Source: Bacillota bacterium
GTDB lineage: Bacteria > Bacillota > Clostridia > Christensenellales > UBA1242
Assembly (NCBI GenBank): GCA_009784185.1
Contig: WRCD01000003.1
Coordinates: 62,001-126,000, forward strand
Reading direction: 5' to 3'
Length of the DNA stretch: 64,000 bases
The stretch's first letter is position 1. Every line of letters starts with the position of its first letter. The notes beneath the pieces were generated by a model. The model was given only the letters and a program-made list of their open reading frames with translations, had not been told where the DNA came from and searched no databases. A program made the translations under genes and the position numbers. Shown here piece by piece: positions 1 to 9,347 of the stretch.

Positions 1-1
1 G

Positions 2-814
2 CTTAATGTCGGAGTTGGCACCGGGGGCAGGCTTGTACAACTGGTCCGAAACTACCGAAATGTCGTGGAAAAACCTTATGCTCTCCGTACCTACGGCAGC
101 ATAACTGTAAGTAACTACATACTTACCAAACACATCGGGAGCAGGCGTAAATGTCAAGAAACCGTCCGTGTCCAACTCAAGGTCCTGATTATCGTGAGAA
201 GGCTTCTTTACGTTTATAATCGGCTTAGGATTTCCCGGAACCGGTTCGCCTTCCGGGTCTAAAATTTCGGGCCATGGCAAGGTTATAAGTTTGCCCGGAA
301 TTGTTTTAATAGGCAAAATATGCTCTGAGTTGGTGTTAAAGTTAAACCTTGGAGTAATCCCATTTATTTTAATAGTAATGCTCTGGCTGGTTTTTACCTG
401 ATTGGCTGCGGTTACAGAATAGTTAACGGTAAAGGTGCCTATTCTTCCTGCCGGCAGTTCAAAGTAGTTAAAAAATCCTGTGTTGTCCCACAATATTCCG
501 CTATTCTCATTTACACTGCTGCCATACTCATCATCGCTTCCTATTACGCGGAACGCGCTGTCACGAACCTCGGTAAAAAGAATACCGCCCGAAAAATCCA
601 CGTCCGGCAGTCTTATTTTGTGTTCAGCATCTATTACATCCTCATACTCATATTCCGAAATGTAATCCTTGCTTATAGTAAGCCACTCGCCCACGGCGGG
701 AGGCTGATAAGTGCTGCTTGCGGCGGACACAGTGCCGAATGGATTTGCCAGCCCCAGCGAAAGCACAATTGCAAGCGCTACTACTGCTCCGGTAATTTTG
801 CTTAAAAACTTCAT
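2..814 (-). CDS. Secreted surface protein, C-terminus beyond window edge
   Basis: An open frame of 271 codons starts with ATG at 814 and runs off the left edge without a stop, so the C-terminal part is missing. An AAGGAGA ribosome binding site sits just upstream. The first ~33 residues form a signal peptide (Lys near the N-terminus, a long hydrophobic stretch, then a VSAAS cleavage region). The rest is rich in Thr, Val, Asn and Pro and looks like beta-sandwich (cadherin- or Ig-like) extracellular segments; one segment around residues 215-250 (DTDGFLTFTP, VTYSY) resembles the tandem cadherin-like fold of bacterial adhesins. No enzyme motif is seen. It is probably exported and displayed or released. 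The secreted nature is well supported; the fold is inference. Confidence 0.75.
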   Translation of the reverse strand, partial: MKFLSKITGAVVALAIVLSLGLANPFGTVSAASSTYQPPAVGEWLTISKDYISEYEYEDVIDAEHKIRLPDVDFSGGILFTEVRDSAFRVIGSDDEYGSSVNENSGILWDNTGFFNYFELPAGRIGTFTVNYSVTAANQVKTSQSITIKINGITPRFNFNTNSEHILPIKTIPGKLITLPWPEILDPEGEPVPGNPKPIINVKKPSHDNQDLELDTDGFLTFTPAPDVFGKYVVTYSYAAVGTESIRFFHDISVVSDQLYKPAPGANSDIK

Positions 815-989
815 CAATAAGTCTCCTTAAATTGTTAGATAATACACTCTATAATATACCAAACCACCCGGTCTTGTCAAGAAATAAACAGTATAATTCG
901 GGTTAAAAACCTAAGATTTAATTTAATTTTTGTTTTCGTCACAATCTTATGCTAAGTAGTTTTGTCGAAATATGGTTATATTGCGTAAA

Positions 990-1020
990 AACAAAACCCC
1001 GTACCCGGGGTTTTGTTTTA
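990..1020. terminator. Bidirectional hairpin terminator
   Basis: A GC-rich hairpin (ACCCCG / CGGGGT around a TAC loop) is flanked by AAAACA on the left and TGTTTT on the right, so it can end transcription from either side. It lies downstream of the small Cys-rich gene read on the minus strand. The surrounding 815-1033 holds no other gene; 815-850 carries the ribosome binding site and promoter region of the surface gene to the left. Confidence 0.6.
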
Positions 1021-1033
1021 AGCAGCCTGATTA

Positions 1034-1255
1034 TTAGCAGGTGTGACAGTGCTTTTTGCTTCTGCAAACACAGAAGAACAACAGAAGTATTGCAATTGTG
1101 CAAAGGTCAATGCCGCAGAAACAGTCAAGCAATCCGCAGTTGAACAATACAAACAATAAAACAAGAAGTATAAGCACGTCGCAGCTTGAGTTGTGTCCAA
1201 ACAGACCGCAGCCGCAGCCGCCTTCTCTTCCCATACCGAATAATTTGTCAAACAT
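1034..1255 (-). CDS. Small Cys-rich membrane-associated protein (73 aa)
   Basis: The ORF has a perfect TAGGAGGTCC ribosome binding site and an ATG at 1255, which makes it a real gene despite its size. It has 11 cysteines in 73 residues. It opens with MFDKLFG, then GCGCG, then two hydrophobic stretches (about residues 27-44 and 48-65) separated by CGLLDCFC, and ends KKHCHTC. A second tiny Cys-rich gene at 9348-9527 opens similarly (MFFNLFG) and also has a strong ribosome binding site, so the two may form a lineage-specific family. The function is unknown. Metal binding, a spore or envelope component, or a disulfide-linked peptide are all possible; nothing in the sequence decides. Confidence 0.6.
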   Translation of the reverse strand: MFDKLFGMGREGGCGCGLFGHNSSCDVLILLVLLFVLFNCGLLDCFCGIDLCTIAILLLFFCVCRSKKHCHTC

Positions 1256-1400
1256 CTTTAGGACCTCCTAAATTTTTAATGTAACGTAAACCTGATGGAT
1301 ATGTAAAATCCTTTTACAATGTGTTTTTGGTTTTTCTTTTGTGTTTGTAGAATACACCTACCTTACCATTGTATTCCCTGCTTAAAAAAATGTGTCATTT

Positions 1401-2084
1401 TTAAAGCTTTTTTGCTGCTATATTGCCGCTGCTCGGATCAATGATTACCGACAGTTCTGCACCCTGCGTGTTTATAAACGACACAAACCAGTAATGGACT
1501 CCGATTGCTTTTTCGGGGTCGCTGATTATTTTTACATAACATTCTGCAGTAGTTTTATCGCCAGAAAGCAATGTGTTAAGCTGCGGCTCAACTGCCGCTA
1601 CCGCCAGCTGCAAAGCCTTAGTGCTGTTTATTACAAACCCGGATGATACACAGACCAGCTCTGCCTGCTGGCTTTGTCCGTTTAATGTAACAATGACCAC
1701 AATTGTGTCCGCATCGCTTACGGTTGTGCCTATATCAGCCGACTGGGTGGTATCAAACGGGCTTTGCTCCAATCTGCCGTTGTAAGCCTTAGCGTTTACT
1801 CTAACCTCATATTCCAGGCTGCCGGCAAAAGCCAGATTCTTGGGAAACACCGAAACAATGCCAAAGTTTGTTTTTTTGCCGCTGATTCCGTCTAAAACAT
1901 AGTTTGCCTCACGCTGTCCGCTTGTAAAGGTAATAAGATAGTCGGTAGTCTGCCCCTCAAAAATATTATGCCGTATTTCAGACAGGTTGTTTTCAAAATA
2001 GTTTAACATGGTTTGCCCGCAGCCCGAAAATGCCAGCGTACACGCTAAAACCACGCCAAGTAAACCAAAAAAGATGTTTTTCAT
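1401..2084 (-). CDS. Lipoprotein of unknown function
   Basis: A 227-residue protein with a type II signal peptide: MKN, a hydrophobic core and the lipobox FSGC with Cys at about residue 22, so the mature protein should be lipid-anchored on the outer face of the membrane (the window also encodes Lgt). A purine-rich GGGGGAT/AGGGAT sequence precedes the ATG. The mature part is mixed alpha/beta with no motif I recognise. The C-terminal ~70 residues (LQLAVAAVEPQL, then YWFVSFINTQGAELSVIIDPSSGNI) resemble PepSY-like or YpeB-like repeats in length and in the VII/DPSSG pattern, but this is only a resemblance. It is followed by the GLUG protein on the same strand, about 150 bp further upstream in transcription. 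Confidence 0.7.
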   Translation of the reverse strand: MKNIFFGLLGVVLACTLAFSGCGQTMLNYFENNLSEIRHNIFEGQTTDYLITFTSGQREANYVLDGISGKKTNFGIVSVFPKNLAFAGSLEYEVRVNAKAYNGRLEQSPFDTTQSADIGTTVSDADTIVVIVTLNGQSQQAELVCVSSGFVINSTKALQLAVAAVEPQLNTLLSGDKTTAECYVKIISDPEKAIGVHYWFVSFINTQGAELSVIIDPSSGNIAAKKL

Positions 2085-2191
2085 ATATCCCTATCCCCCA
2101 AATTGTTTTAGATAGATAAATATATGATGCAATAACCTGCATTAATGATAAAACGACAAAAAAAGGCCGCCCCGCTCCAGTAAATTTGTCT

Positions 2192-2238
2192 GGAGCGCAG
2201 CGACCCTAAATTATTCATTATTCACTATTCATTATTAA
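2192..2238. repeat. Family B repeat: GGAGCG core with heptamer tail
   Basis: The core GGAGCGCAGCGACC is followed by an AT-rich tail that repeats every 7 bp (ATTATTC units with point changes). Related cores occur at 10184, 41269, 44755, 42600 (reverse) and 49180 (reverse). The tail runs up to the stop codon of the GLUG protein. Confidence 0.6.
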
Positions 2239-3420
2239 TTATATTAAGTCCGTTGCAAACACCTTAAGTTCGGGATAATACGATTGTGTTGCAGTATTCG
2301 GCCGCTTTACCCACGCATTGCCCAGGCCGGTCATGTATAATGTCAATGTGTCATTTATTAACATCTGACTCATTGTGCGCGCGGTACCTGTACCTGATGC
2401 GCCACTTGTGGTTGAACTATAGTAGCAGTTGATTATTTGAGTGGTGTTTCCAGAACCTGCTACTCCGCCTTTAAAACTGGCGTTTCCGGTAATACTTCCG
2501 ACATTGTAGCATCTTTCAACGCGCCCACCCATGTTTCGCACTGTTCCTGCAACACCACCTAAAACATGGTTGTCCACACCATAAATATTGCCCATGTTGT
2601 AGCAATCAACTAATGAACTAGTGGCTACGGCAAGTGCGCCCGCTATTCCTCCCGCATTGGTTTGCTGTGTGCCAGAAACCGAGATACTTGCCGTATTATA
2701 ACAGTTGGATATTGTGCCTATGCCCATGTATCCTACTATTCCTCCTGTACCGGTTACCTGTGAAGAGGTGTTATAGCCTGTTATATTAACGTCAAGGTTA
2801 TAGCAGTTGGCTATTTTGCCTTCCTCCACGCGACCTGCAATCCCACCTTGATGACGAACTCCACGTATAAAACCATGCCTAACCCCTAAATTCATAACCT
2901 CACCGCCATTTATGTCGGCAAAAAGGCCATTACGGTCTTGGGGAGAGCCTGAACTTGAAATCATTATATAGATTCCACACACGCTATAACCCTGTCCATT
3001 AAAACTTCCCTTAAAAGCATTGGCGGGATTGGTACTGTTGTTTATGAGCCCAATAGGCGTCCATTGGTTTAGTCCCGTGGTTGTTTCGTTCCAGCTTTGC
3101 CAGTTGGTTGTATCGTTTAAATAAATATCCTGGGTCATGGCGTAGAACTTAGTGCTGGAGTTGTAGTCTCCGCCGTTTGTGCCGTCTGCGGCATTAGTGT
3201 TTATCACCTGACGCAAAAACGCCAGCTGCTCACCGGTTGATATTAAGTATGGACTGGCGGATGTGCCTGTTCCGCCCGCAAACTGCGAGGCAACGCCTCC
3301 CGACCATATGCTTGCAAGTGTTGTGCTGGTTACCCATGCCATTACCGGTGTAAGCACCAGCACAAACAAAAAGGCCAGGACACCGGCAATACTAATATTT
3401 TTGTTCACATATTCCTGCAT
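2239..3420 (-). CDS. GLUG-repeat surface protein
   Basis: A 393-residue protein with an N-terminal signal anchor (about residues 10-32). The N-terminal part carries ASPYLISTGEQLAFL, a segment typical of proteins with GLUG repeats, in which a list of beta-helix coils follows. At least five GLUG-type units (GGIAG/GGIVG, a short spacer, then NCYN) are spaced about 30-35 residues apart between residues 190 and 330. GLUG repeats (as in bacterial IgA-protease and adhesin families) form right-handed beta-helical rods. No LPXTG signal or C-terminal membrane helix is present, so it is held, if at all, by the N-terminal helix. The 1322- and 1760-residue proteins in this window use the same N-terminal plan. 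An adhesin role is inferred. Confidence 0.8.
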   Translation of the reverse strand: MQEYVNKNISIAGVLAFLFVLVLTPVMAWVTSTTLASIWSGGVASQFAGGTGTSASPYLISTGEQLAFLRQVINTNAADGTNGGDYNSSTKFYAMTQDIYLNDTTNWQSWNETTTGLNQWTPIGLINNSTNPANAFKGSFNGQGYSVCGIYIMISSSGSPQDRNGLFADINGGEVMNLGVRHGFIRGVRHQGGIAGRVEEGKIANCYNLDVNITGYNTSSQVTGTGGIVGYMGIGTISNCYNTASISVSGTQQTNAGGIAGALAVATSSLVDCYNMGNIYGVDNHVLGGVAGTVRNMGGRVERCYNVGSITGNASFKGGVAGSGNTTQIINCYYSSTTSGASGTGTARTMSQMLINDTLTLYMTGLGNAWVKRPNTATQSYYPELKVFATDLI

Positions 3421-3448
3421 AACTTACCTCCAACTTGTATATCTTGTT

Positions 3449-3874
3449 TTATTTGTCATACAATTTTATTCTGTCTGCGTATTTACCGCCTAAAAAACCG
3501 GTATTAAAAAACACATCCGTAATTTTTATTGCTTCTCTTTCTTTAGTTAATCTTCCGGCTAAAACAAGAATGTTTGCATCATTGTGCTCACGTGCCAGCC
3601 TGGCCACATTAACGCTGCTGCACAGGGCTCCCCGGATACCTTTTTTACGGTTAACCGCAATACTCATTCCAATTCCGCTGCCGCATATTAAAATGCCTTT
3701 ATTGCCCGGGCTTTTAAGCACTTCCGTCACAACTGAACCGGCATATTCGGCATGATTGCCCGGCGTATCATCCTTTGCACCCAAATCAACAAATTCAATC
3801 TTGTTTTTGGTTAAATGCTTTACAACCGCAAACTTTAACTTAGTTCCGCCATGGTCATTTCCGATGTAAATCAT
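3449..3874 (-). CDS. rpiB: Ribose-5-phosphate isomerase B
   Basis: RpiB interconverts ribose 5-phosphate and ribulose 5-phosphate in the pentose phosphate pathway. At 141 residues it has the family length. The start MIYIGNDHGG contains the Asp-His pair of the active site (D7, H8), CGSGIGMSI holds the catalytic Cys at about residue 64, and AREHNDANIL with LAGR are the other family signatures. Its ATG overlaps the stop of the upstream phosphatase gene by 4 bp (ATGA), so the two are translationally coupled. The pairing of a YwlE-type phosphatase with RpiB is the same as ywlE-ywlF in Bacillus subtilis. Some RpiB relatives act on allose or galactose phosphates; the neighbour makes the ribose enzyme the best call. 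Confidence 0.93.
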   Translation of the reverse strand: MIYIGNDHGGTKLKFAVVKHLTKNKIEFVDLGAKDDTPGNHAEYAGSVVTEVLKSPGNKGILICGSGIGMSIAVNRKKGIRGALCSSVNVARLAREHNDANILVLAGRLTKEREAIKITDVFFNTGFLGGKYADRIKLYDK

Positions 3875-4317
3875 ATTATCTCCCCTTTGCTCAGCCTTTT
3901 TAAAAGCTCTTCAATTGCCGCAAACAGATATTCAGCAACAATTTTATAAAACCGGATGCCTTTGCCCAACGGGTCAGGTATATCCCTGCCTCCAATAAGC
4001 TCGGTTAAAGCATATGAGTTTTTACACCCGCCTATTGCAATTTTAATCTCATGCGACATACTTATAACCAAATCGGCAGCCGCAATGTCTTCCGGGTTCA
4101 GTTGTTTTGCAGTATAACCGCCGGATTTTATTCCCAGTCCGGCCAGTGCCTGCACCGCTTCTGCTGGCATGGCACTGCCGGGCTCAACGTACAGCCCGGC
4201 ACTCTCTGCCGAAATATCGTACCCGTTTTTGTTTATTAAATGCCCGGCAATCTTCTCTGCCATTGCCGACCTGCAAGTATTGCCGGTGCAAACAAATAAA
4301 ATCTTATAGGTTCTCAT
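3871..4317 (-). CDS. ywlE: Low-molecular-weight phosphatase, YwlE-type (protein-arginine phosphatase)
   Basis: A 148-residue low-molecular-weight phosphatase. The P-loop CX5R is CTGNTCRS (Cys10, Arg16), and the general-acid loop is the DP of IPDPLG near residue 117. In this family a Thr in the fifth P-loop position (CTGNTCR) marks the YwlE arginine phosphatases, whereas tyrosine phosphatases have Ile or Leu (GNICR). YwlE removes phosphate from arginines modified by McsB, so it would act in protein quality control. The coupled rpiB gene downstream matches the B. subtilis order. No mcsB is in the window, so the substrate is inferred from residue choice and context. Confidence 0.85.
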   Translation of the reverse strand: MRTYKILFVCTGNTCRSAMAEKIAGHLINKNGYDISAESAGLYVEPGSAMPAEAVQALAGLGIKSGGYTAKQLNPEDIAAADLVISMSHEIKIAIGGCKNSYALTELIGGRDIPDPLGKGIRFYKIVAEYLFAAIEELLKRLSKGEII

Positions 4318-4326
4318 GCCTGTTCC

Positions 4327-7300
4327 TTAATGTGTTTTTCTGTCATCGGTGCTGCCAAAACTGTTAATGTCCACCGAGTTCCTGCTTTTGCGTGAAGCCA
4401 GTGCCGCTCTGCGCTTATAGCCTTTTTTGTTTTGCGTAAACCAAACAGCAGCAAAAGCAATTATGCCGGCAGCCAAAACCGAGCTTGCAACAATAATAAC
4501 TACCATCCAGTTAACATCCTGCTCAAACAGCGCAATTACAACCAGGTCGCCGCTTGCAGCAAACGTATGCTCTCTGGCATCACTAACAATTACGCCGTTT
4601 ATCTGCCAGCCTACAAAGTTGTATAAATTGGCGGGCGTTGCCGTTAATGTAACCGTTTGGCCAATGTCGTAGTCTCCGGAGCCGGTTACCGAGCCAAAGT
4701 TAGTGTTGGTCATATTTACGGTAATATGAGCCTGTTTTATCAGGTGTGCCGTAAACATAATGTCTCCGGTAAGCTCAAACGCGTGAAGTGCATTAACCAT
4801 ATCATCTGCCAGGCCGCTGCTGGACCAGCGCACAAACCGATAGCCGGGGTTGTTTGCGGCGCTTATAACAACCATTACGCCTTCGTCATAAAAGTCCTCA
4901 CCGCTTAAATTGGCACTGTCTGCCAAAATCAGCTCAAGCGAAACATAAAACTGCTTTACAAATTTCGCTTCAATTTCAGTATCGTCTTCTATCAAAAACT
5001 CCAGCGTTGCCTCGCTTGATAATAAATCTTCACCTATATACCATCCCGCAAACCTGTAAGAATGGTAGGCGTTGGCAGTAAAGCTGTAGGTAGCGTTATA
5101 GGTGTATAGTCCGTCGGCAGTTTGGCCGGCTATTAATCCTGCAGCATCAATGTTTTTAACTATAGCTACCGCAAAACTTGCAAGTCTGAACTTTGCTACA
5201 ACCGTAAAGTTATCTGTTATTTCAACCACAAGCACGCTGCCGAGTGTTGCAGACACAGGCGCTCCGTTTACATACCAGCCGTCAAAAACATAACCGTGAT
5301 TTGCAACCGGAGACAGCCCTATTACGTCGTAGAAATAGTAGTAGCTGCCCGTAACAGGGCTTCTGCTTGCTTCAACCGTACCATGTGCCGCATTTTCTGC
5401 AACAAAGGTAAGCGTACGCTGTAAAAGCTGGAATTTGGCTGTAAGCACCAAATCCGAATAAATATCAAATACATACGCCATGTTTTTTGTAAGAAGTGTG
5501 CCGCCGTTAAACAAGCCTAAAAATTCATATCCGTTGTTAACCGAAATATTAAGGGTTACTTCTTCCCCGTGTATATATATTCCGTCTTCATTTGTCTGGC
5601 CGATTATGCCGCCAACAATTCCGGTAATTACTCCAAACTTTTCATCATCACGTACTATTGCAAGTGTTTCCTTACGCTCGGTAAAAACCGCTGTAAACGT
5701 AATATCATCAATGATAGTTATCAGCTTTTCGGCCTGCTCGGCACCGTTATAAACACTTCCGTCACTGCCTTCCCATCTTACAAACACGTAACCGGCACCC
5801 GGTGTGGCTTTAATGGTAATCTGCTGGTTAAACCCGGCAAAATACTCTGTTCCGCCCGTACCCGCTTCCACAATTTCTGCCGTTCCGCCTGTGCCGGCGG
5901 CAACCGTAACCTGTATCTGCTGCAAAGCAAACACCGCAACCAAGCTTATGTCACTTGTTACGGTAAAAGAATAAGTGGGGTTTTTGAATAAAATCATTGG
6001 AATGTCGTCTATAATCCAATAGTCAAAATAATATCCGCCCGCAGGAGTTGCAACCACTTCAACCGTGCTGTTGTATTCTTTACTGCCGCCGCCGCTAACC
6101 GAACCGACCGTGGGGTTGCCTCCGTATACACCAACTGTTACCAGCACCGATTCGGGTCCGCAAATAGCCCGTATAATTACACTCTCGGTAACATACCATG
6201 TGCTTTCATGTGTCGGGTCCGACTCAGAAGGCATAATAAAATCGTAATCCGCACCATTGCCGGCAAGTGTGATACGCCAGCCGTAAAACACATAGTTAGT
6301 ATCAATGTTCACGCTAAAAGTAAGTTCATGATTGTATGCATACTCTCCGTCCGTGCCGGTTATTACAGCGCCCGGGTCTGCAACAAAAGTAACAGTGTTG
6401 GAAAGCAGTACAAACGATGCATACACAATTGTATGACCGGTAACTTCAATTGTAAGCACTTTTGTAGTTGGGTCCAAGCTGTAATCCAGCCCTTCATTTT
6501 CGGGCTCGTCCAAATCATAGCCGTTTACTCTCCATTTGTTAAAGGTGCTTCCAAGCTTAGCCGTAGGAGTAAACACAAGCGTATCGTCATAATTTATATC
6601 CGAGTCGTTGGCTGCAGGGCTTCCGTTTCTTGTTACATCAATGGTTCCCCGGCTGGTATCACCCGACATATAATTTAAGAAATAGTCAATAAGCTCAAAA
6701 TGCGCCACCAGCCGGATGCTTCTTGCTGCCTGAAAGTTGAAAAACGGTTCTTTAAACAAAAACTCCTGTATCTGGTTTGCCGGCAATATAGGATTACCCG
6801 CCGCATCGTAAGCTTTCCATTCTTTAAACTTGTATTTGTCGGCATTGCTTGCGGTTGCGGTGATTGAAATCTCATCACCCATTAAAAAGTAATTTGTGCC
6901 TTCAATTACGGGCGCTTTGTTCTTGCCGCCTTCCTCAAACTGAACGGAACCCATAGTATTGTCGTCACTTTCGGCGTCCACACACAGCATAGGATAAACA
7001 TTGTTAAGCATAGGATATCCGCTGTTGAAGTTACCCACTATTTTCCATATAAAGTTTATGTCGTTGGTTGACCAATGGTCGTCCATATACGGAGGGGTTC
7101 TAAAACTCCAGCCGCCAACCACGTAATTGTTGCGGTTTCTTAAGTTGTCCAGATTATTGCCGTCACCATACGGATTGGCGTTAAAAAACTGTGCGCCCAG
7201 CCCATCGCTGTAATAATGGTTGTTTGCCGGAACGATGGTAAGTAAAGCCTCGTCGGTTGACCATTGCGCCACATCTCCAACAATTCCGCCTATATTAAAC

Positions 7301-8295
7301 GCCTGAGAACCGGTTCTTGTTATGTTGGCAATTGAGTAATTATTGCGGATAACTATTAATTCATTCATATTGGTTGTGCCGCTAAAGCCCGCAAGCCCTA
7401 CAATTCCGCCAACCGTGGCATTGTTTTGTTTTGCCGTAATGTCAGCGTGATTATAGTTGTTAAACACGCTTGCTCCGTCATAAAGTGCACCCACAAGGCC
7501 GCCCACAAAATTGTTGCCGGAAATATTGCCCGTAACATATGTTTCGTTAATACCTGCACTTGCGGTAAACGGCGTAAGCGGACCTACTGACGGCTGCCCG
7601 GAATGGAAATTAGAAATAGTGGTATTATCCCCCACCATTGCACCTGCAACCGCACCCACATAGTCCGCCTCAACATCTATGTATACATTATGGAAACCTA
7701 CCCGGTATATACCCGTCATAGGCCCGTCATTTTTAACATAGCCCAAAAATCCTACGTAACCAGCCGGATACGCCTCTGTGTCAACTATGGTTAAGTCAGC
7801 AATGGTTATACCAAGATCCGCCATAAGCGGTGAGCCCGAGCCGTTAACGTTTGTAGAGTTAGCTCCGGATATAAACCCGCTGAACGGATTAGCTAATGTC
7901 CCAACCGGCACCCATTGCCTGCCGGCAAGACTAATATGGTTTGTTATATTGTAATATGCGCTTCTGTAATGTGCCGAATTTTCTCCGGTTTGTGTGTGAA
8001 TAAAACTGTTTGATTGATGTACCAAATATGAAAGCAATGCCAGCTGGTCGGCCGTTGCTATTTTATAAGGGTCCGAACTTATACCGGCGCCGCCGTCAAA
8101 CTCCATACCGCTAAAATCCAAATCAAGCCAGGTACCGCTAACCTCGGGCACGCTGCTGCCTGCGGAAGAAATTAAAAGCGGACTATCACGCCCCGGCAGC
8201 GTAAACCATAAACACGAGATTGCAAAAACTGCAACAAGCCCGCTTAACATTAATCCTTTTAGATTAACCCTTGCCGTTTTACTCAATACTGGCAC
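4327..8295 (-). CDS. Giant surface protein with GLUG region and ten InlB-type B repeats
   Basis: A 1322-residue protein. It begins with a membrane-spanning signal (residues ~12-32). Residues ~50-440 form a GLUG-type beta-helix (GGLVG, GGIVG, NNYN motifs). Residues ~450-1255 hold about ten repeats of ~75-85 residues, each with a central FxGW/FDYW/FVRW element followed by a VAxF or TAKF strand; this is the divergent InlB B-repeat (bacterial Ig-like, beta-grasp) pattern. A C-terminal helix (WMVVIIV...VWF, about residues 1258-1280) is followed by a basic tail, so both ends point to membrane anchoring with no sortase signal. The start codon at 8295 has an AGGTGCC-type site upstream. It is likely a stalk-like adhesin; ligand unknown. 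It is transcribed toward the phosphatase gene, 10 bp away. Confidence 0.85.
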   Translation of the reverse strand: MPVLSKTARVNLKGLMLSGLVAVFAISCLWFTLPGRDSPLLISSAGSSVPEVSGTWLDLDFSGMEFDGGAGISSDPYKIATADQLALLSYLVHQSNSFIHTQTGENSAHYRSAYYNITNHISLAGRQWVPVGTLANPFSGFISGANSTNVNGSGSPLMADLGITIADLTIVDTEAYPAGYVGFLGYVKNDGPMTGIYRVGFHNVYIDVEADYVGAVAGAMVGDNTTISNFHSGQPSVGPLTPFTASAGINETYVTGNISGNNFVGGLVGALYDGASVFNNYNHADITAKQNNATVGGIVGLAGFSGTTNMNELIVIRNNYSIANITRTGSQAFNIGGIVGDVAQWSTDEALLTIVPANNHYYSDGLGAQFFNANPYGDGNNLDNLRNRNNYVVGGWSFRTPPYMDDHWSTNDINFIWKIVGNFNSGYPMLNNVYPMLCVDAESDDNTMGSVQFEEGGKNKAPVIEGTNYFLMGDEISITATASNADKYKFKEWKAYDAAGNPILPANQIQEFLFKEPFFNFQAARSIRLVAHFELIDYFLNYMSGDTSRGTIDVTRNGSPAANDSDINYDDTLVFTPTAKLGSTFNKWRVNGYDLDEPENEGLDYSLDPTTKVLTIEVTGHTIVYASFVLLSNTVTFVADPGAVITGTDGEYAYNHELTFSVNIDTNYVFYGWRITLAGNGADYDFIMPSESDPTHESTWYVTESVIIRAICGPESVLVTVGVYGGNPTVGSVSGGGSKEYNSTVEVVATPAGGYYFDYWIIDDIPMILFKNPTYSFTVTSDISLVAVFALQQIQVTVAAGTGGTAEIVEAGTGGTEYFAGFNQQITIKATPGAGYVFVRWEGSDGSVYNGAEQAEKLITIIDDITFTAVFTERKETLAIVRDDEKFGVITGIVGGIIGQTNEDGIYIHGEEVTLNISVNNGYEFLGLFNGGTLLTKNMAYVFDIYSDLVLTAKFQLLQRTLTFVAENAAHGTVEASRSPVTGSYYYFYDVIGLSPVANHGYVFDGWYVNGAPVSATLGSVLVVEITDNFTVVAKFRLASFAVAIVKNIDAAGLIAGQTADGLYTYNATYSFTANAYHSYRFAGWYIGEDLLSSEATLEFLIEDDTEIEAKFVKQFYVSLELILADSANLSGEDFYDEGVMVVISAANNPGYRFVRWSSSGLADDMVNALHAFELTGDIMFTAHLIKQAHITVNMTNTNFGSVTGSGDYDIGQTVTLTATPANLYNFVGWQINGVIVSDAREHTFAASGDLVVIALFEQDVNWMVVIIVASSVLAAGIIAFAAVWFTQNKKGYKRRAALASRKSRNSVDINSFGSTDDRKTH

Positions 8296-8318
8296 CTCCG
8301 CTTTTGGTGTTTGTTAAT

Positions 8319-9245
8319 TTATCTTTTGTTGGATGCTTTAATCGGGAACTCAACTTCCAGGTCAGCATTCTGAACGTAGCCTAAATACTCAGGCGCAAAT
8401 CTGACGCCCTTTATCCTAAAACCGTCACCGTGAAAGTCCGAGCCGCCGGTTTTAAGCAATTTATTTTTATCGCAGAACTCCTGCATCCACAAGCAATGCT
8501 CCAAACTAAACTTTTTATGTATACACTCAAAACCGTCTAAAATTTTTAGTTTAGTCAAATCTTCAACAAGTTTGGCCGGGTCTTTTTCGCCGTACACTTC
8601 AAACGGGTGTGCAAAACTGGTAATTCCGCCCGCTTTGTGCACCCTGGCACAAACATCTTCAATGGTGGGCGTATCCGATATTATATTATAACAATGAAAC
8701 AGTGCTCCCGGCTTAGCTACATGGTCACGGTAAAGGTTGTCGGTTCTGGCAATTCCGTAATGCAGGTAAATCTTCTGGTTTTCGGGATACTTAGCCAGGT
8801 CATGGAAAAACGTCTTCTGTGCCGATTTGTATTTAGGACTAAACGCAAGCCCTTTAGTAAACTTAAACCCCAGCCCGGCCGCCAATGCCTTTAGTTTTTC
8901 CAGCCTTTTTTCTTCCAGCCCGTACTGATATTCCTGATGTAATATATCAAATTTAGCAAGTGTATCCAAATCAAAGTCGTAAGCAAGCAGCTCATATTTT
9001 TTGCCGTTAAAAGTTACACCAATTTCACAGCCGTCTATAATTTTGCCCGTATAGCCAAACCGGTCCTTATTGTTACGGAGCTCATATTGCGCCATGAGTA
9101 AATCATGGTCGCAAAACGCTATAACTTCCAGGCCTCTGACTTCGGCAAACCGCAACAGCTCGGGCACCGTATATGTACCGTCGGAATATTGCGTATGTAT
9201 GTGCAGGTCAATCAGCTGCCCGTTCCGGTAAAGTCTGTTAAGCAT
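8319..9245 (-). CDS. PHP-domain phosphoesterase
   Basis: A 308-residue protein of the PHP superfamily, metal-dependent phosphoesterases that include nucleoside-3',5'-bisphosphate phosphatases and histidinol phosphatase. The metal ligands are visible in order: HIHTQYSDG (H15, H17, D22), AFCDHD near residue 46, SFAHPF near residue 217 and SDFHG near residue 272. The canonical TDHD is CDHD here. An AGGAGC ribosome binding site precedes the ATG. The substrate is not evident; YciV/TrpH-like 3'-5' nucleotide or RNA phosphatase activity is the family's usual role. Confidence 0.85.
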   Translation of the reverse strand: MLNRLYRNGQLIDLHIHTQYSDGTYTVPELLRFAEVRGLEVIAFCDHDLLMAQYELRNNKDRFGYTGKIIDGCEIGVTFNGKKYELLAYDFDLDTLAKFDILHQEYQYGLEEKRLEKLKALAAGLGFKFTKGLAFSPKYKSAQKTFFHDLAKYPENQKIYLHYGIARTDNLYRDHVAKPGALFHCYNIISDTPTIEDVCARVHKAGGITSFAHPFEVYGEKDPAKLVEDLTKLKILDGFECIHKKFSLEHCLWMQEFCDKNKLLKTGGSDFHGDGFRIKGVRFAPEYLGYVQNADLEVEFPIKASNKR

Positions 9246-9322
9246 ACTTTTATATTGCTCCTATTGCCTTAATTTTACAATAAAAAAACAAATTAATCAA
9301 CAAAATGGAAGACGGATAAAAA

Positions 9323-9347
9323 AATTCCCCTTTGCAGGGGAATTAAT
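9323..9347 (-). terminator. Terminator hairpin AATTCCCC/GGGGAATT
   Basis: An 8-bp perfect stem with a 6-nt loop lies immediately after the stop of the 59-residue Cys-rich gene and is followed on the minus strand by a run of T. It has the same ends (AATTCCCC, GGGGAATT) as the long family A repeats and looks like their minimal form. Confidence 0.75.
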
